28,539 nt of DNA from a virus: IMG/VR virus record IMGVR_UViG_3300005524_000018, positions 1 through 28,539 of that record; one strand, 5' to 3'. Below are positions 1 to 8,090 of this stretch, piece after piece (positions within the stretch are counted from its first letter, which is position 1; every line of letters begins with the position of its first letter). The translations under genes and the position numbers were made by a program. The notes below the pieces were generated by a model. It did not search any database. It was given only the letters and a program-made list of their open reading frames with translations, and was not told the DNA's origin.

Positions 1-1
1 C

Positions 2-76
2 CTCCTCACCGCCGCCTGCACCACCATCTCGTCCCTCACCACCGTCCCCGCCCCACCCGGCCACACCCTCAGCTAA
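2..76 (+). CDS. 3' end of an unidentified upstream gene (partial)
   Basis: An open frame enters from the left edge and ends at TAA (74-76), giving 24 residues that end in PPGHTLS. The G/C-rich third positions match the neighbouring coding style. The fragment is too short to assign a family. In this position, just before a portal gene, a terminase-region gene or a small head gene would be usual, but nothing in the residues shows this. Confidence 0.4.
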   Translation, partial: LLTAACTTISSLTTVPAPPGHTLS

Positions 77-91
77 CCCCCCCCATCCCCC

Positions 92-120
92 CTGTCCCCG
101 GCTACGCGGCTGCGGGACAG
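92..120 (+). terminator. Weak hairpin between the upstream gene and the portal gene
   Basis: CTGTCCC (92-98) pairs perfectly with GGGACAG (114-120) around a 15-nt loop. It lies 15 nt after the upstream stop codon and ends 26 nt before the portal ATG. There is no T-run, so it may be a weak terminator or an mRNA structure in the portal leader. Confidence 0.3.
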
Positions 121-146
121 CGACCCGACCTGCGCGGAGGTGAACC

Positions 147-3100
147 ATGCCGTCTGCGGAAGCGATCCTCCGCGCCACCCACACAACCCCCGGCGCCACC
201 CCCACCCCGGCCCCCCAGGGCGGTACCCTGCACGCCCCCAGCTACGGCCAGTTCTCCCCGCTGGCTGCCAGCCTCGCGAACGAAACCAGCTACCGGAACG
301 TGTACGGGCCGTTCCTGCCCCGCCCCGCCCGCACCTTCACCGAAGGGGCGTTCGGCCCGTTCTCCCCCATCCTCCCCGTCCCCGTCGACGAACCCCCGCC
401 CGGCGCGGCGATGCCCGACCCGCGGCTGTTCCAGTACCAGGTCGGGTGGAACCTGCCCGTCGGGGAACCCGGCAGCGAGGGCCTGAAACTCGCCCCGTTC
501 TCCGCGCTCCGCTCCATCGCCGACCTGTACATCGTCGCCCGCCGCTGCATCCAGAAACGCAAAGACGAAATCAAAGGACTCGAATGGTCCATCGAACTCA
601 CCCCCGAAGCGGCGAAAACCTACCAAGGTGACCACGCCGCGATGCGGGACTTCGGGGAACGCAAAAACCAGGCCACCCGGTTTTTCCGCCGCCCCGACCC
701 CGACTACTGGACGTTCCAGTCGTTCCTCGAAGCCCTCCTGGAGGAAATCTTCGTCTACGACGCCCTGTCGGTCCTGTTCCGCCCCAAGTACGGCACCGGC
801 CTGCACCGGGGGCTCCTCGGCTCCGACCTGGACCACCTGTCCCTGATCCACGGCCCCACCATCCGCCCCCTCCTCGGCCTCCACGGTGAAGTCCCCGCAC
901 CCCCCGCCCCCGCCTACCAGCAGTACCTGTACGGGGTGCCCCGCTCCGACATCGCCGCGATGCTCCGCGACGACGACCTCCGCGCCGCCGGCCTGGCCGG
1001 CGCGGAACTCAACCGGTTCCGCGCCGACCAGCTGCTGTACGCGCCGATGACCACCCGCCGCTGGACCCCCTACGGGTTCCCCCCCGTCGAGCAGGCCCTC
1101 ATCCCCATCATGACCGGGCTGCAGAAACAGTCCTACCAGGCGGACTACTACAAAGAAGGCACCGTCCCCGCGGTGTACATCTCCCCCGGCGACCCCAACC
1201 TCACCCCCAACCAGATCCGGGAACTGCAGGACGCGCTGAACGCGATCGCCGGGGACCCCGCGTTCCACCACAAAGTCATCGTGCTGCCCCCCGGCAGCAA
1301 GGTGGAACCGCAAAAACCAGTGGACCTGGCGGACGCGTTCGACAACATCGTCATGACCCAGACATGCATGGCGTTCGACATTTACCCGATGGAACTGGGG
1401 ATCCTGCCGTGGATCAGCGCGGCCCAGCCCACCCCCGGGTCCACCGCGTCCCGGTACATGGCCCAGGCGGGGCAAACCATCCACCAGCGGCCCTCCACCA
1501 AACCGCTGCTGCTGTTCATCTCCGCGATCTTCAACTACGTGCTGCAGGAAATCTGCGGGCAGCATGACCTGCGGTTCGTGTTCGAAGGGCTCGCCGACCA
1601 GGACAAGGTCGCCGCCACCGAACTGGGCATCCAGCAGGTGCAGAACGGGATAGCGTCGATCGACGAGATCCGCGACAAACTCGACATGCCGCCGTGGGGG
1701 CTGCCGGAAACCTCCGAACCGGTGGTGTTCACTGCGCAGGGCCCGGTGCCGTTCAGCATGGCTCCCAACCTGATCGCTGCCGCCTACCAGCACCCCGCGC
1801 AACCCACCAGCAGCGGCCAGCACGACCCGGGGGAGGCGCCCCGCACCCGGCAGCCGCGGATACGCCGAGGCGGCCAGACCCGCCCCAACGGCACCCACCC
1901 CGCGCCGGTCGCCCCGCACCGGGAAGCTCTCACCCCCGCCCACTCCGCCGCCGCCGGGGTCATCCAGTCCCCCACCCCCCGCACCGGGGGAACCCGGAAC
2001 CGGTCCCCGGTCGCCGGGTCCAGGAAGAAAGCCGCCGCCGCGGAACTGGAAGCCCTCACGCGGCACCTGCGGAAAGGCCGGCTGATCTCCACCTGGCAGC
2101 CCCAGCACCTGCCTCCCCGCGCCCTGTCGATGATCGCGGAGGACGTCGCGAAAGGCGCCACCGTGGAAACAGCCGCCGCGCGCGCCGCCGCCACCTGCCT
2201 CCCCGGCATGGATGTGGACGATCTCCCCGGCCCCGGAGATGAACCCGGAGAAGAGACAGCGGGAAACGGTGAGGCGGTGGTGAAAACCGCCGCCCCGGGC
2301 CGGCACTGGCCTGGGTGGCGGCGTGACCTGGAACTGGTCGCCGCCTACACCGGGCGCGTGTCCGCAGCGTTCCGGAAAGCCACCCGGAAAGCCGCCGCTC
2401 TTATCCGCCGGTGGGTGGACGGCACTCTCCCCGTCACCGCCGCGGAACTCGCCGGCCTGATCGCCGCCGTGATACGGAAAACCCTCACCAAGGTGCTGCG
2501 GCGGCTGTGGCGGGAAGCCTGGCACCTCGGTCACGTCGCCGCCGCCGCCGCTGTCACCGGGCGGGAACCCGCGTGGGGGGCGTGGCGTCCCGGGGACGGC
2601 CGCACCATCGGGGTCGCCTACCCGCAGGCGCTGAACGCGTTCCTCGCCACCCACGGCGCCACCGTGCTCGCTGAGATCAGCGAAACCCGCACACAGGCTC
2701 TGCTGGACGCTCTCCGCACCCGCGACCCCCAGGAGGTGACCGAGCAGCTAGCCAGCCTCCTGTGGTTCCCCATGCGCGCCGAACTGATCGCTGTCACCGA
2801 GGTGATGGCCGCCCAGGGCGCCGCCGCGTTCCGCGAATACCAGCAGCAGCAGGTGGCGTACAAGCAGTGGGTGGTCGCGGACGCGGACGCGTGCCCGGTC
2901 TGCAAGGCGAACGCCGCGGAAGGCCCCATCCCCCTGTCCGCGGTGTTCCAAAGCGGTGACCTCACCGTCCCCGCCCACCCCCGGTGCCGGTGCGCTGTCC
3001 TCCCCGCCTGGGAACAACCCGAACCCGTGGTAGGTAAAACAGCCGCGGCGGAAGACCCGTCCCGGGCGGCGTTCCTGCTGCTCCGCGCCCCCGGTGACGA

Positions 3101-4385
3101 CCACAAGTGGCGGTACCTGCTGCAAAAACGCGACGACGGGACGTGGGGGCTGCCGGGGGGGAAAACCCACAGCGGGGAACACCCGTGGAACGCGGCGCTG
3201 CGGGAAACCACCGAGGAACTGGGGGACCTGCCCCCTGTCAGCCCCGCGCTGACACTGCACCACCGGGACAGCGGGGTGGACGTGTGGACGTTCACCGCGG
3301 AACTGGGCACCATGTTCACCCCCACCGTGGACGGCGCCACCCCCGGCGAAACCCACGGGTGGGGATGGTTCAAACGGAAAGAAATCACCCACCTCCCGTT
3401 GTGTCCCGGCATGGCGGCCCTGTGGGAACGCCTCGGTGAAGGCCGCGCTCTTAAAACCACCACCGTGGACCTGAACGGCCAGCCGCAGCACCTGTACTGG
3501 CCAGCCGGCGCCGGCGCACCCACCCCGGTCCCTCACACCGGCGACGGCACCCAGGTGCCCGGCGTACCCGCCGGGGGGGTTCCCGCCCCCACCCCCGGCG
3601 GCGCCCCGCCCCGCTGGGACGGGGACGAGGCAGCCGGGCAGACGTGGGGGACGCACGGACCCGGTGGGGTTACCACCGCCGGCCGGGCCGGCGGTTCCTC
3701 CGGCGGCGGCGCCGGCGACACCACCCCCACCCTCCGCACCCCCCACCCGCTGCCACCGCCGGGGGGGGACGACGCCACCGAACCCGGTCCCCGCACCCCC
3801 GGGCCGGCGGGGCCACGGCAGCAATGGCCAAACGGCACCGCCGGCGGCATGTGGCCGGCTGGCGGCCACACCACCCTCCAGCCCCCCGCCGCCCCCATCG
3901 GCGCCGACACCCCCCGCAGCCGGCCCCCCAGCCCGGTGGGGAAAGCAGGAGGCGCCGCCGACTACACCGACCCCAGCAGCGTCGAAGCCGAACACGTGTA
4001 CGTGCAGCTCGCGCACAACTTCCCCGCGAAAGCCATCCAGTGGGTGAAACGCGCCCGGTGGATCGGCCCCATCTGGGTGCCGTGGGACCGGGTCGACACC
4101 CACGACGAAGACAAGTGGGCCGCCACCCACCAGCCCGCCCGGGTCGCCGAGTTCGCCCGGGAAATCCGCGACCACCACGGCCACGTCCAGCCGTCCGTGC
4201 TGGTGCAGGAACCCGGCGGGGGGCGGGCGTTCATCGTCGACGGCCACCACCGGGCTCTCGCCCGCCGGCTGCTCGGGCAGAAAGTCCTCGCCTACCTGGG
4301 TGTCATCGACCCCGCGGACCGGGAAGCCGCCCTCGAAACCCACACCCACCAGATCCACCAGGGCGCCAGCCCGCAGAACCGATGA
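147..4385 (+). CDS. Giant portal protein fused to MuF-like, Nudix hydrolase and ParB/Srx-like domains (1412 aa)
   Basis: Start ATG 147 follows a strong GGAGGTGA site. Residues about 50-540 resemble a siphophage portal, the dodecameric DNA gate at the capsid vertex (YGFPPVEQAL, then IDEIRDKLDMPPWGLPET). A Pro-rich linker leads to a MuF/SPP1 gp7-like region (about 655-960) ending in the family signature CPVCKAN...PAHPRCRCAVLPAW. Residues about 970-1105 form a Nudix hydrolase with an intact box, G-x5-E-x7-RETTEELGD (about 1005-1028). A Gly/Pro-rich linker of about 160 residues precedes a ParB/sulfiredoxin-like region (about 1283-1412) with FIVDGHHRALARRLLG. Usual portals are about 450-550 aa, so this is a multi-enzyme fusion. 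The stop overlaps the next start (ATGA). The portal and MuF calls are firm from motifs and context. The Nudix call is firm from its box, but its substrate is unknown. The ParB-like role is inferred. Confidence 0.88.
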   Translation: MPSAEAILRATHTTPGATPTPAPQGGTLHAPSYGQFSPLAASLANETSYRNVYGPFLPRPARTFTEGAFGPFSPILPVPVDEPPPGAAMPDPRLFQYQVGWNLPVGEPGSEGLKLAPFSALRSIADLYIVARRCIQKRKDEIKGLEWSIELTPEAAKTYQGDHAAMRDFGERKNQATRFFRRPDPDYWTFQSFLEALLEEIFVYDALSVLFRPKYGTGLHRGLLGSDLDHLSLIHGPTIRPLLGLHGEVPAPPAPAYQQYLYGVPRSDIAAMLRDDDLRAAGLAGAELNRFRADQLLYAPMTTRRWTPYGFPPVEQALIPIMTGLQKQSYQADYYKEGTVPAVYISPGDPNLTPNQIRELQDALNAIAGDPAFHHKVIVLPPGSKVEPQKPVDLADAFDNIVMTQTCMAFDIYPMELGILPWISAAQPTPGSTASRYMAQAGQTIHQRPSTKPLLLFISAIFNYVLQEICGQHDLRFVFEGLADQDKVAATELGIQQVQNGIASIDEIRDKLDMPPWGLPETSEPVVFTAQGPVPFSMAPNLIAAAYQHPAQPTSSGQHDPGEAPRTRQPRIRRGGQTRPNGTHPAPVAPHREALTPAHSAAAGVIQSPTPRTGGTRNRSPVAGSRKKAAAAELEALTRHLRKGRLISTWQPQHLPPRALSMIAEDVAKGATVETAAARAAATCLPGMDVDDLPGPGDEPGEETAGNGEAVVKTAAPGRHWPGWRRDLELVAAYTGRVSAAFRKATRKAAALIRRWVDGTLPVTAAELAGLIAAVIRKTLTKVLRRLWREAWHLGHVAAAAAVTGREPAWGAWRPGDGRTIGVAYPQALNAFLATHGATVLAEISETRTQALLDALRTRDPQEVTEQLASLLWFPMRAELIAVTEVMAAQGAAAFREYQQQQVAYKQWVVADADACPVCKANAAEGPIPLSAVFQSGDLTVPAHPRCRCAVLPAWEQPEPVVGKTAAAEDPSRAAFLLLRAPGDDHKWRYLLQKRDDGTWGLPGGKTHSGEHPWNAALRETTEELGDLPPVSPALTLHHRDSGVDVWTFTAELGTMFTPTVDGATPGETHGWGWFKRKEITHLPLCPGMAALWERLGEGRALKTTTVDLNGQPQHLYWPAGAGAPTPVPHTGDGTQVPGVPAGGVPAPTPGGAPPRWDGDEAAGQTWGTHGPGGVTTAGRAGGSSGGGAGDTTPTLRTPHPLPPPGGDDATEPGPRTPGPAGPRQQWPNGTAGGMWPAGGHTTLQPPAAPIGADTPRSRPPSPVGKAGGAADYTDPSSVEAEHVYVQLAHNFPAKAIQWVKRARWIGPIWVPWDRVDTHDEDKWAATHQPARVAEFAREIRDHHGHVQPSVLVQEPGGGRAFIVDGHHRALARRLLGQKVLAYLGVIDPADREAALETHTHQIHQGASPQNR
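1239..1328 (+). repeat. Copy 1 of an exact 90-bp in-frame duplication (portal gene)
   Basis: These 90 bases are identical to 5817-5906, with mismatches beginning immediately on both sides. They encode portal residues 365-394 (30 whole codons, from NAIAGDP to KPVDL). The segment fits continuously into the portal-like sequence around it (...RELQDAL before, ADAFDNIVMTQ after), so this is probably the original copy. Confidence 0.97.
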
Positions 4386-4777
4386 CTGGGAACATCACGT
4401 TCACCGCGGCGGAACTAGCCGCCTACCTCGGTAAGTCCGCCCGCACCCCCGTCGTGTCCACCCAGCATCACCACCTCGGCCCGGAAGGACTGTGGCACAC
4501 CCCCGACCGGCACGTCCCCTACAAGCAGCAGCTCCCCGCGTACGTGCAGAACACGGCGCGGGCGCTCATGCGGGACCACGGGATGAGCGAGCAGGAAGCG
4601 ATCGCCACCGCGATCCAGGCGATCCGCGAATGGGCGCGGGGCCGCGCGTTCGGCGGGAAAGTCAAAGTCACCCCGCAGGTGCGGCGCGCAGCGAAACGCG
4701 CCCTGAAACAGTGGGCCAAGCTGAAAGCCACCCACCACGGTGACGGTAAGAGCAGTAAGAAAGGCACGAGCAGGTGA
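4382..4777 (+). CDS. Small basic helical phage protein of the head module (131 aa)
   Basis: ATG 4382 overlaps the portal stop (ATGA), indicating translational coupling. The 131-residue product has an N-terminal ITFTAAELAAYL helix, then LPAYVQNTARALMRDHGMSEQEAIATAI-type sequence followed by a WARG turn and a Lys/Arg-rich tail (KRALKQWAKLKA...KSSKKG). This helical segment, in which a short residual peptide is followed by an A-I-x-x-A-I helix, recurs in small actinophage head proteins and in protease-associated segments, but has no firm function. The basic end could contact DNA or the portal. No catalytic motif is visible. A longer frame opens upstream at 3644, but that part is an out-of-frame shadow of the portal gene. 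Confidence 0.75.
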   Translation: MTGNITFTAAELAAYLGKSARTPVVSTQHHHLGPEGLWHTPDRHVPYKQQLPAYVQNTARALMRDHGMSEQEAIATAIQAIREWARGRAFGGKVKVTPQVRRAAKRALKQWAKLKATHHGDGKSSKKGTSR

Positions 4778-5064
4778 GCCGCACCCGCAAAAACAAAAAG
4801 AAACACCCCACGGTCGTGCGGTGCGCGGAATGCGGGAAACCCGCTGACCGCACCCCCGCCGGGCTGCTCAGCAACGCCGCCGCGGCGCTCGCCGCGCTCG
4901 AGGACGCCGGTATCAGTGTGAAACTCCGCCACGACGCGGTCATCACCCCCGAAGGGTACGTGCTGCCGTTGCGTGGCAGCAAAGACGGCCGGTGGGTGGC
5001 GCGCACCAACTCCTACACCCCGTTCACCCCCCCGCCCCCCGCCGCTGACGACCTCGACGACTAA
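4774..5064 (+). CDS. Small hypothetical protein with one CxxC knuckle (96 aa)
   Basis: GTG 4774 overlaps the previous stop as GTGA. The product starts with a very basic stretch (SRTRKNKKKHP), then RCAECGKPADR, an Ala-rich helix (SNAAAALAALEDAG), a beta-like segment and an acidic end (AADDLDD). Only two cysteines form the CxxC, so it cannot bind zinc alone in the usual four-ligand way. It is co-transcribed between the portal and protease genes. Function is not recognised. Confidence 0.7.
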   Translation: MSRTRKNKKKHPTVVRCAECGKPADRTPAGLLSNAAAALAALEDAGISVKLRHDAVITPEGYVLPLRGSKDGRWVARTNSYTPFTPPPPAADDLDD

Positions 5065-5087
5065 CCAAACCCTGCCCCCTCACCCCA

Positions 5088-5104
5088 GCAAGGAGCTGTG
5101 TGGC
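5088..5104 (+). promoter_or_regulatory. Shared start-site motif, copy 1 (before the protease gene)
   Basis: The 17 bases GCAAGGAGCTGTGTGGC contain the Shine-Dalgarno core AAGGAG and the GTG start at 5100. The same 17 bases occur at the capsid gene start (8074-8090), and the 13-base core AAGGAGCTGTGTG also occurs at 13131-13143. The spacer is only 4 nt, and a second, out-of-frame GTG sits 2 nt upstream of the true start. Confidence 0.75.
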
Positions 5105-8027
5105 CGCGACCCTCACCGCCGGTCAGGAACTCATCCGGTTCAGTTTCCCGATCGAAAAATCCGAAGACACCACTGCTGTCAACCCGCTGGACGGCACCCC
5201 CGACATCGTGATCTGGGGGAAAGCCACCGACGGAACCGTGGACGGTGACCGGGAGATCGTGGACCCCGAGTGGAGCGCGAAAGCGCTCCGGGAATGGCTG
5301 GACACCGGCGGGAACGTCCGCATGGCCCACGACCCCCGCCAGCCGGTCGGCAAGGGCATGCATGTGGAGATCACCCCCGACGGGCATTACGTGAAAAGCC
5401 TCATCGCCGACCCCAAAGCCAAGCATTTCATCCGCATGGGGATCATCAGCGACTACTCGGTGGGTATCTCCAACCCCGACTTCCGGTACCGGGACCCCAC
5501 CCTCGACCCAGCCGGGAAAGCGGCCCGGATCATCACCGGCCGGCCGGACGGGTCAACCCGCATCTCCGAACTGTCCATCGTGGACCGCGGGTCCAACTTC
5601 AACACCAAGTTCCAGATCGCCAAGGCCGCCGCGGACGGCACCTGCGAGTTCACCGGGAAAGTGCTCGGCGGTGACCTGGACCCCAAGGGAGACACCGTGA
5701 CCGTGGACCTGCCCGCCGACGTGTCGGTGTCCGTGTCACCAGCGGACCTGGCGAAACTGGCCACGTTCCGCCGCAAGCTCGCCATGCAGCAGGCCGGCGC
5801 AGCCAAGGCAGCGACAAACGCGATCGCCGGGGACCCCGCGTTCCACCACAAAGTCATCGTGCTGCCCCCCGGCAGCAAGGTGGAACCGCAAAAACCAGTG
5901 GACCTGAACACCGGAACCAAGACAGCTGACCCGGACGTGGCGAAACGGGACTTCGACCCCAACGTCGGCGGCGGCGTGGACCGCGACAAGCTCCCCGACT
6001 CCGACTTCGCCGGCAAGCACCGCTCGTTCCCGATTGTCACACCCGAAGACGTGTCCGACGCGCTCCACTCGATCGGCCGCGCCGGCCCCGACAACTACAG
6101 CCCGGAAAAGCTGAAGAAGCGGATCCTCGCGATCGCGCGGCGGAAAGGCTTCCCCATCCCCGAATCCGACAAGCCGGGTGAGAAGGACACCAAGGGGAAG
6201 GCTGACGTCCCGGACGAGGTGAAGTGCGTCAAATGCGGCGGCGCGGGGGAGGTCGACGGGCAGCCGTGCCCGCAGTGCCGCCCCGCCCACACCGAAACCA
6301 CCCCCCCCGCAGGGGCGGACAAGACCACCGCTGTCAGGAAGAAGAAGTGCAAGGCGTGCGGCGGCACCGGCCACACCAGCGACGGGGACTCCTGCGCCGC
6401 TTGCGCCGGCACCGGCACCCGGGATGTCACCAAGAACACCGGGACCCACCACGCCAAACCGGCCCGCGAGAACAGCGAAACAAGCAAGAAGGGCAAGAAG
6501 GGCAAAAAGGGCAAAGGCGGGCTGCCGGAAGCGTTCATCGAGCATGAAAACCACCCCGGTGACACGGTGAAAGCCGGGAAACCCACCCCCGGGGAGCATG
6601 CGGTGGGCGCCGCCGAGCATGACATGCGGCCCGTCCCCCCCCACCGGGAACCCGACGGCGCGGAGGTGGAAGCGTTCGAAGACGACGCCCACATGCAGGA
6701 CGGCGACGCCCACGACCCCGTTGAGCAGCCCACCCCCCTGGAGAAACCAACCCTCGACGGGGACTGTGAGAAAGCCGCCCTGCTGCGGTTCAAGGCAGCC
6801 GGGGTCACCGACCCGGTCCTCGGGGTGCTGCATGACCTCACCTGCCCCGCCTACCACCCCGGTGACGTGGCACGCCACCACCCCACCGCCGACCTGGCGT
6901 CCCTGATCAGTGAAGAGTTCTGGGCGCGGAAAGCACTCGACGCGGTGTCGGTGATGCCGCTGCCGCAAGCCGCCCGCATCCACGGCATCGCCACCGCCGC
7001 GCGGGCGCTGAAAAACACCGACCCGGTGCTGCTCAACGACTGGCGGCTGGAAGCGCACAAGGCGTTCCGGGACGCCAATCCCGGCCCAGGGTCGTTCCCC
7101 ACCCCCGGGGAGGTCAGCCCACGCCGGTTCAGCCGGCCCATCCTCACCGCCGGGCACGCCGCAGACTCCCCCGGCAACACCCCCGGGGTGCACACCACCG
7201 GCGTGCACCCCGCCGCAGGGGATGTGACCGCCGCCCAGTTCACCCGCGGCCCGGTCACCGCCGGGCACGCCGCGGACTCCCCGGCGAGCAAAACCACCCC
7301 CGCCGGGGGTTACCCGCAGACACCGGGGGTGCCGCAGCCGGTGAACTACACGCACGTGGAGCACGCGAACGCCCGGCACGCCCTGCAGGTCATGCACGAC
7401 CACGTCGCGGAAACCTTCCCCGACGTGTGCCCCATGGCCCTGTCCCCCACCCCCCGGCCGGCACCCCACCCGGTGCCCGCAGCCCAGGGGGCCGGCGACG
7501 CGGCCCGGCGTGCCCGTAAAACCGCGAAAGCCGCCGCGAAAGCCGCGAAGCTGGAAAAAAAGCTCCGCAAAGCGCGGAAAACCGCCGGGATCACCCCCCA
7601 GAAGAAGGAGAAGGGGAAGAAAACAGATGCGGCGGATGCGGCGGTGGCGAAAACCGCCGGGTATGCCCCGCCGGCGCCGGATGTCACCAAGGCGGTCGGG
7701 GACGCCGTCGCCCCCCTCCTTGACTCCTACCAGGAGCTGCTCGGGAAGGTTGCCCGGCAGGAGAAGCTGCTGAAAAAGCAAACCCGGCTGCTGGACGCTC
7801 TCGCTGACCAGCCCGACCCGTCCACCGCAGCGTTCAAAGGCGTCGCGATCAACCCGCCTCAGGTTTCCGCGCGCCCGGCGGGCCCGCGGACCGTGGCCGA
7901 AGCCGCTGACCGTGCCCAGGCCACCCGCATGCAGCAGCTGCGTGAGCAGTGGCTGCGTGACCCCAACCCGGCGCAGCGGGAAGCTGCGGAACGGGAACTG
8001 TTCAAAATGGCCGGACTGATCCCTTAA
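5100..8027 (+). CDS. Prohead protease with scaffold-like C-terminus and DnaJ-like zinc fingers (975 aa)
   Basis: The protein would cleave scaffold and capsid during prohead maturation. Residues 1-180 look like an HK97/XkdF-type phage serine protease: MAHDP supplies candidate His77, DYSVGIS supplies candidate Ser120, and ISELSIVDRGSN closes the fold. Residues 240-269 are an exact copy of a portal segment. Residues about 297-352 (LPDSDFAGKHRSFPI... to ...ILAIARRKGFPIP) form a short helical module common in actinophage proteases. Residues about 374-443 hold CxxCxGxG-type zinc fingers, followed by a Lys/Gly tract. A long Pro/His-rich middle includes two TAGHAADSP repeats. The end is an Ala/Lys helix and coiled coil (about 800-925), suggesting a built-in scaffold, since no separate scaffold gene exists. 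Usual proteases are about 200 aa. The GTG start uses the shared motif. The protease call is likely; the scaffold role is inferred. Confidence 0.8.
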   Translation: MAATLTAGQELIRFSFPIEKSEDTTAVNPLDGTPDIVIWGKATDGTVDGDREIVDPEWSAKALREWLDTGGNVRMAHDPRQPVGKGMHVEITPDGHYVKSLIADPKAKHFIRMGIISDYSVGISNPDFRYRDPTLDPAGKAARIITGRPDGSTRISELSIVDRGSNFNTKFQIAKAAADGTCEFTGKVLGGDLDPKGDTVTVDLPADVSVSVSPADLAKLATFRRKLAMQQAGAAKAATNAIAGDPAFHHKVIVLPPGSKVEPQKPVDLNTGTKTADPDVAKRDFDPNVGGGVDRDKLPDSDFAGKHRSFPIVTPEDVSDALHSIGRAGPDNYSPEKLKKRILAIARRKGFPIPESDKPGEKDTKGKADVPDEVKCVKCGGAGEVDGQPCPQCRPAHTETTPPAGADKTTAVRKKKCKACGGTGHTSDGDSCAACAGTGTRDVTKNTGTHHAKPARENSETSKKGKKGKKGKGGLPEAFIEHENHPGDTVKAGKPTPGEHAVGAAEHDMRPVPPHREPDGAEVEAFEDDAHMQDGDAHDPVEQPTPLEKPTLDGDCEKAALLRFKAAGVTDPVLGVLHDLTCPAYHPGDVARHHPTADLASLISEEFWARKALDAVSVMPLPQAARIHGIATAARALKNTDPVLLNDWRLEAHKAFRDANPGPGSFPTPGEVSPRRFSRPILTAGHAADSPGNTPGVHTTGVHPAAGDVTAAQFTRGPVTAGHAADSPASKTTPAGGYPQTPGVPQPVNYTHVEHANARHALQVMHDHVAETFPDVCPMALSPTPRPAPHPVPAAQGAGDAARRARKTAKAAAKAAKLEKKLRKARKTAGITPQKKEKGKKTDAADAAVAKTAGYAPPAPDVTKAVGDAVAPLLDSYQELLGKVARQEKLLKKQTRLLDALADQPDPSTAAFKGVAINPPQVSARPAGPRTVAEAADRAQATRMQQLREQWLRDPNPAQREAAERELFKMAGLIP
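5817..5906 (+). repeat. Copy 2 of the exact 90-bp in-frame duplication (protease gene)
   Basis: Identical to 1239-1328 and also in frame, encoding protease residues 240-269. Here the segment sits between the protease domain and the DFAGKHRSFPI module and has no obvious structural fit, so this looks like the recipient copy. Confidence 0.97.
7144..7282 (+). repeat. Pair of short direct repeats inside the protease gene
   Basis: A 28-base segment at 7144-7171 recurs at 7255-7282 with one mismatch, 111 bases (37 codons) apart. It encodes TAGHAADSP in both copies. The two copies lie in a Pro/Gly/His-rich linker region of the long protease/scaffold protein. Confidence 0.75.
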
Positions 8028-8047
8028 CTCGCACACCCGCATTCCCG

Positions 8048-8064
8048 CCCGTGCCTGGCACGGG
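8048..8064 (+). other. Short hairpin before the capsid gene
   Basis: CCCGTGCC (8048-8055) and GGCACGGG (8057-8064) form a near-perfect palindrome, realistically a 6-bp stem with a CCTGG loop. It lies between the protease stop (8027) and the capsid start motif. It has no T-run, so it may be an mRNA processing or stability element rather than a terminator. Confidence 0.4.
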
Positions 8065-8073
8065 GTAACACAG

Positions 8074-8090
8074 GCAAGGAGCTGTGTGGC
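8074..8090 (+). promoter_or_regulatory. Shared start-site motif, copy 2 (before the capsid gene)
   Basis: The 17 bases are identical to 5088-5104 and include AAGGAG (8076-8081) and the GTG start at 8086. The capsid gene needs the highest translation of the head module, so reuse of this site fits a strong initiation signal. Confidence 0.75.

Noticed and set aside
102-2654. 850-codon minus-strand open frame opposite the portal gene, and similar long minus-strand frames (2748-4358, 5736-8309, 16269-17840, 21009-22463, 22932-25040).
   Set aside because: They mirror the third-position G/C bias of the + strand genes, are Gly/Arg/Val/His-rich without recognisable domains, and lack ribosome sites. 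The + strand genes there have clear families.
3644-4381. Upstream extension of the small gene at 4382 (377-codon frame).
   Set aside because: The extension gives Arg/Pro/His-rich sequence over the portal gene's Nudix-ParB linker; only the part from 4382 has a coupled start and sensible composition.
6478-6525. Lys/Gly repeat (SKKGKKGKKGKGG) as a possible nuclear-type or DNA-binding signal.
   Set aside because: Short basic linkers are common in scaffold-type proteins; there is no further support for a specific function.
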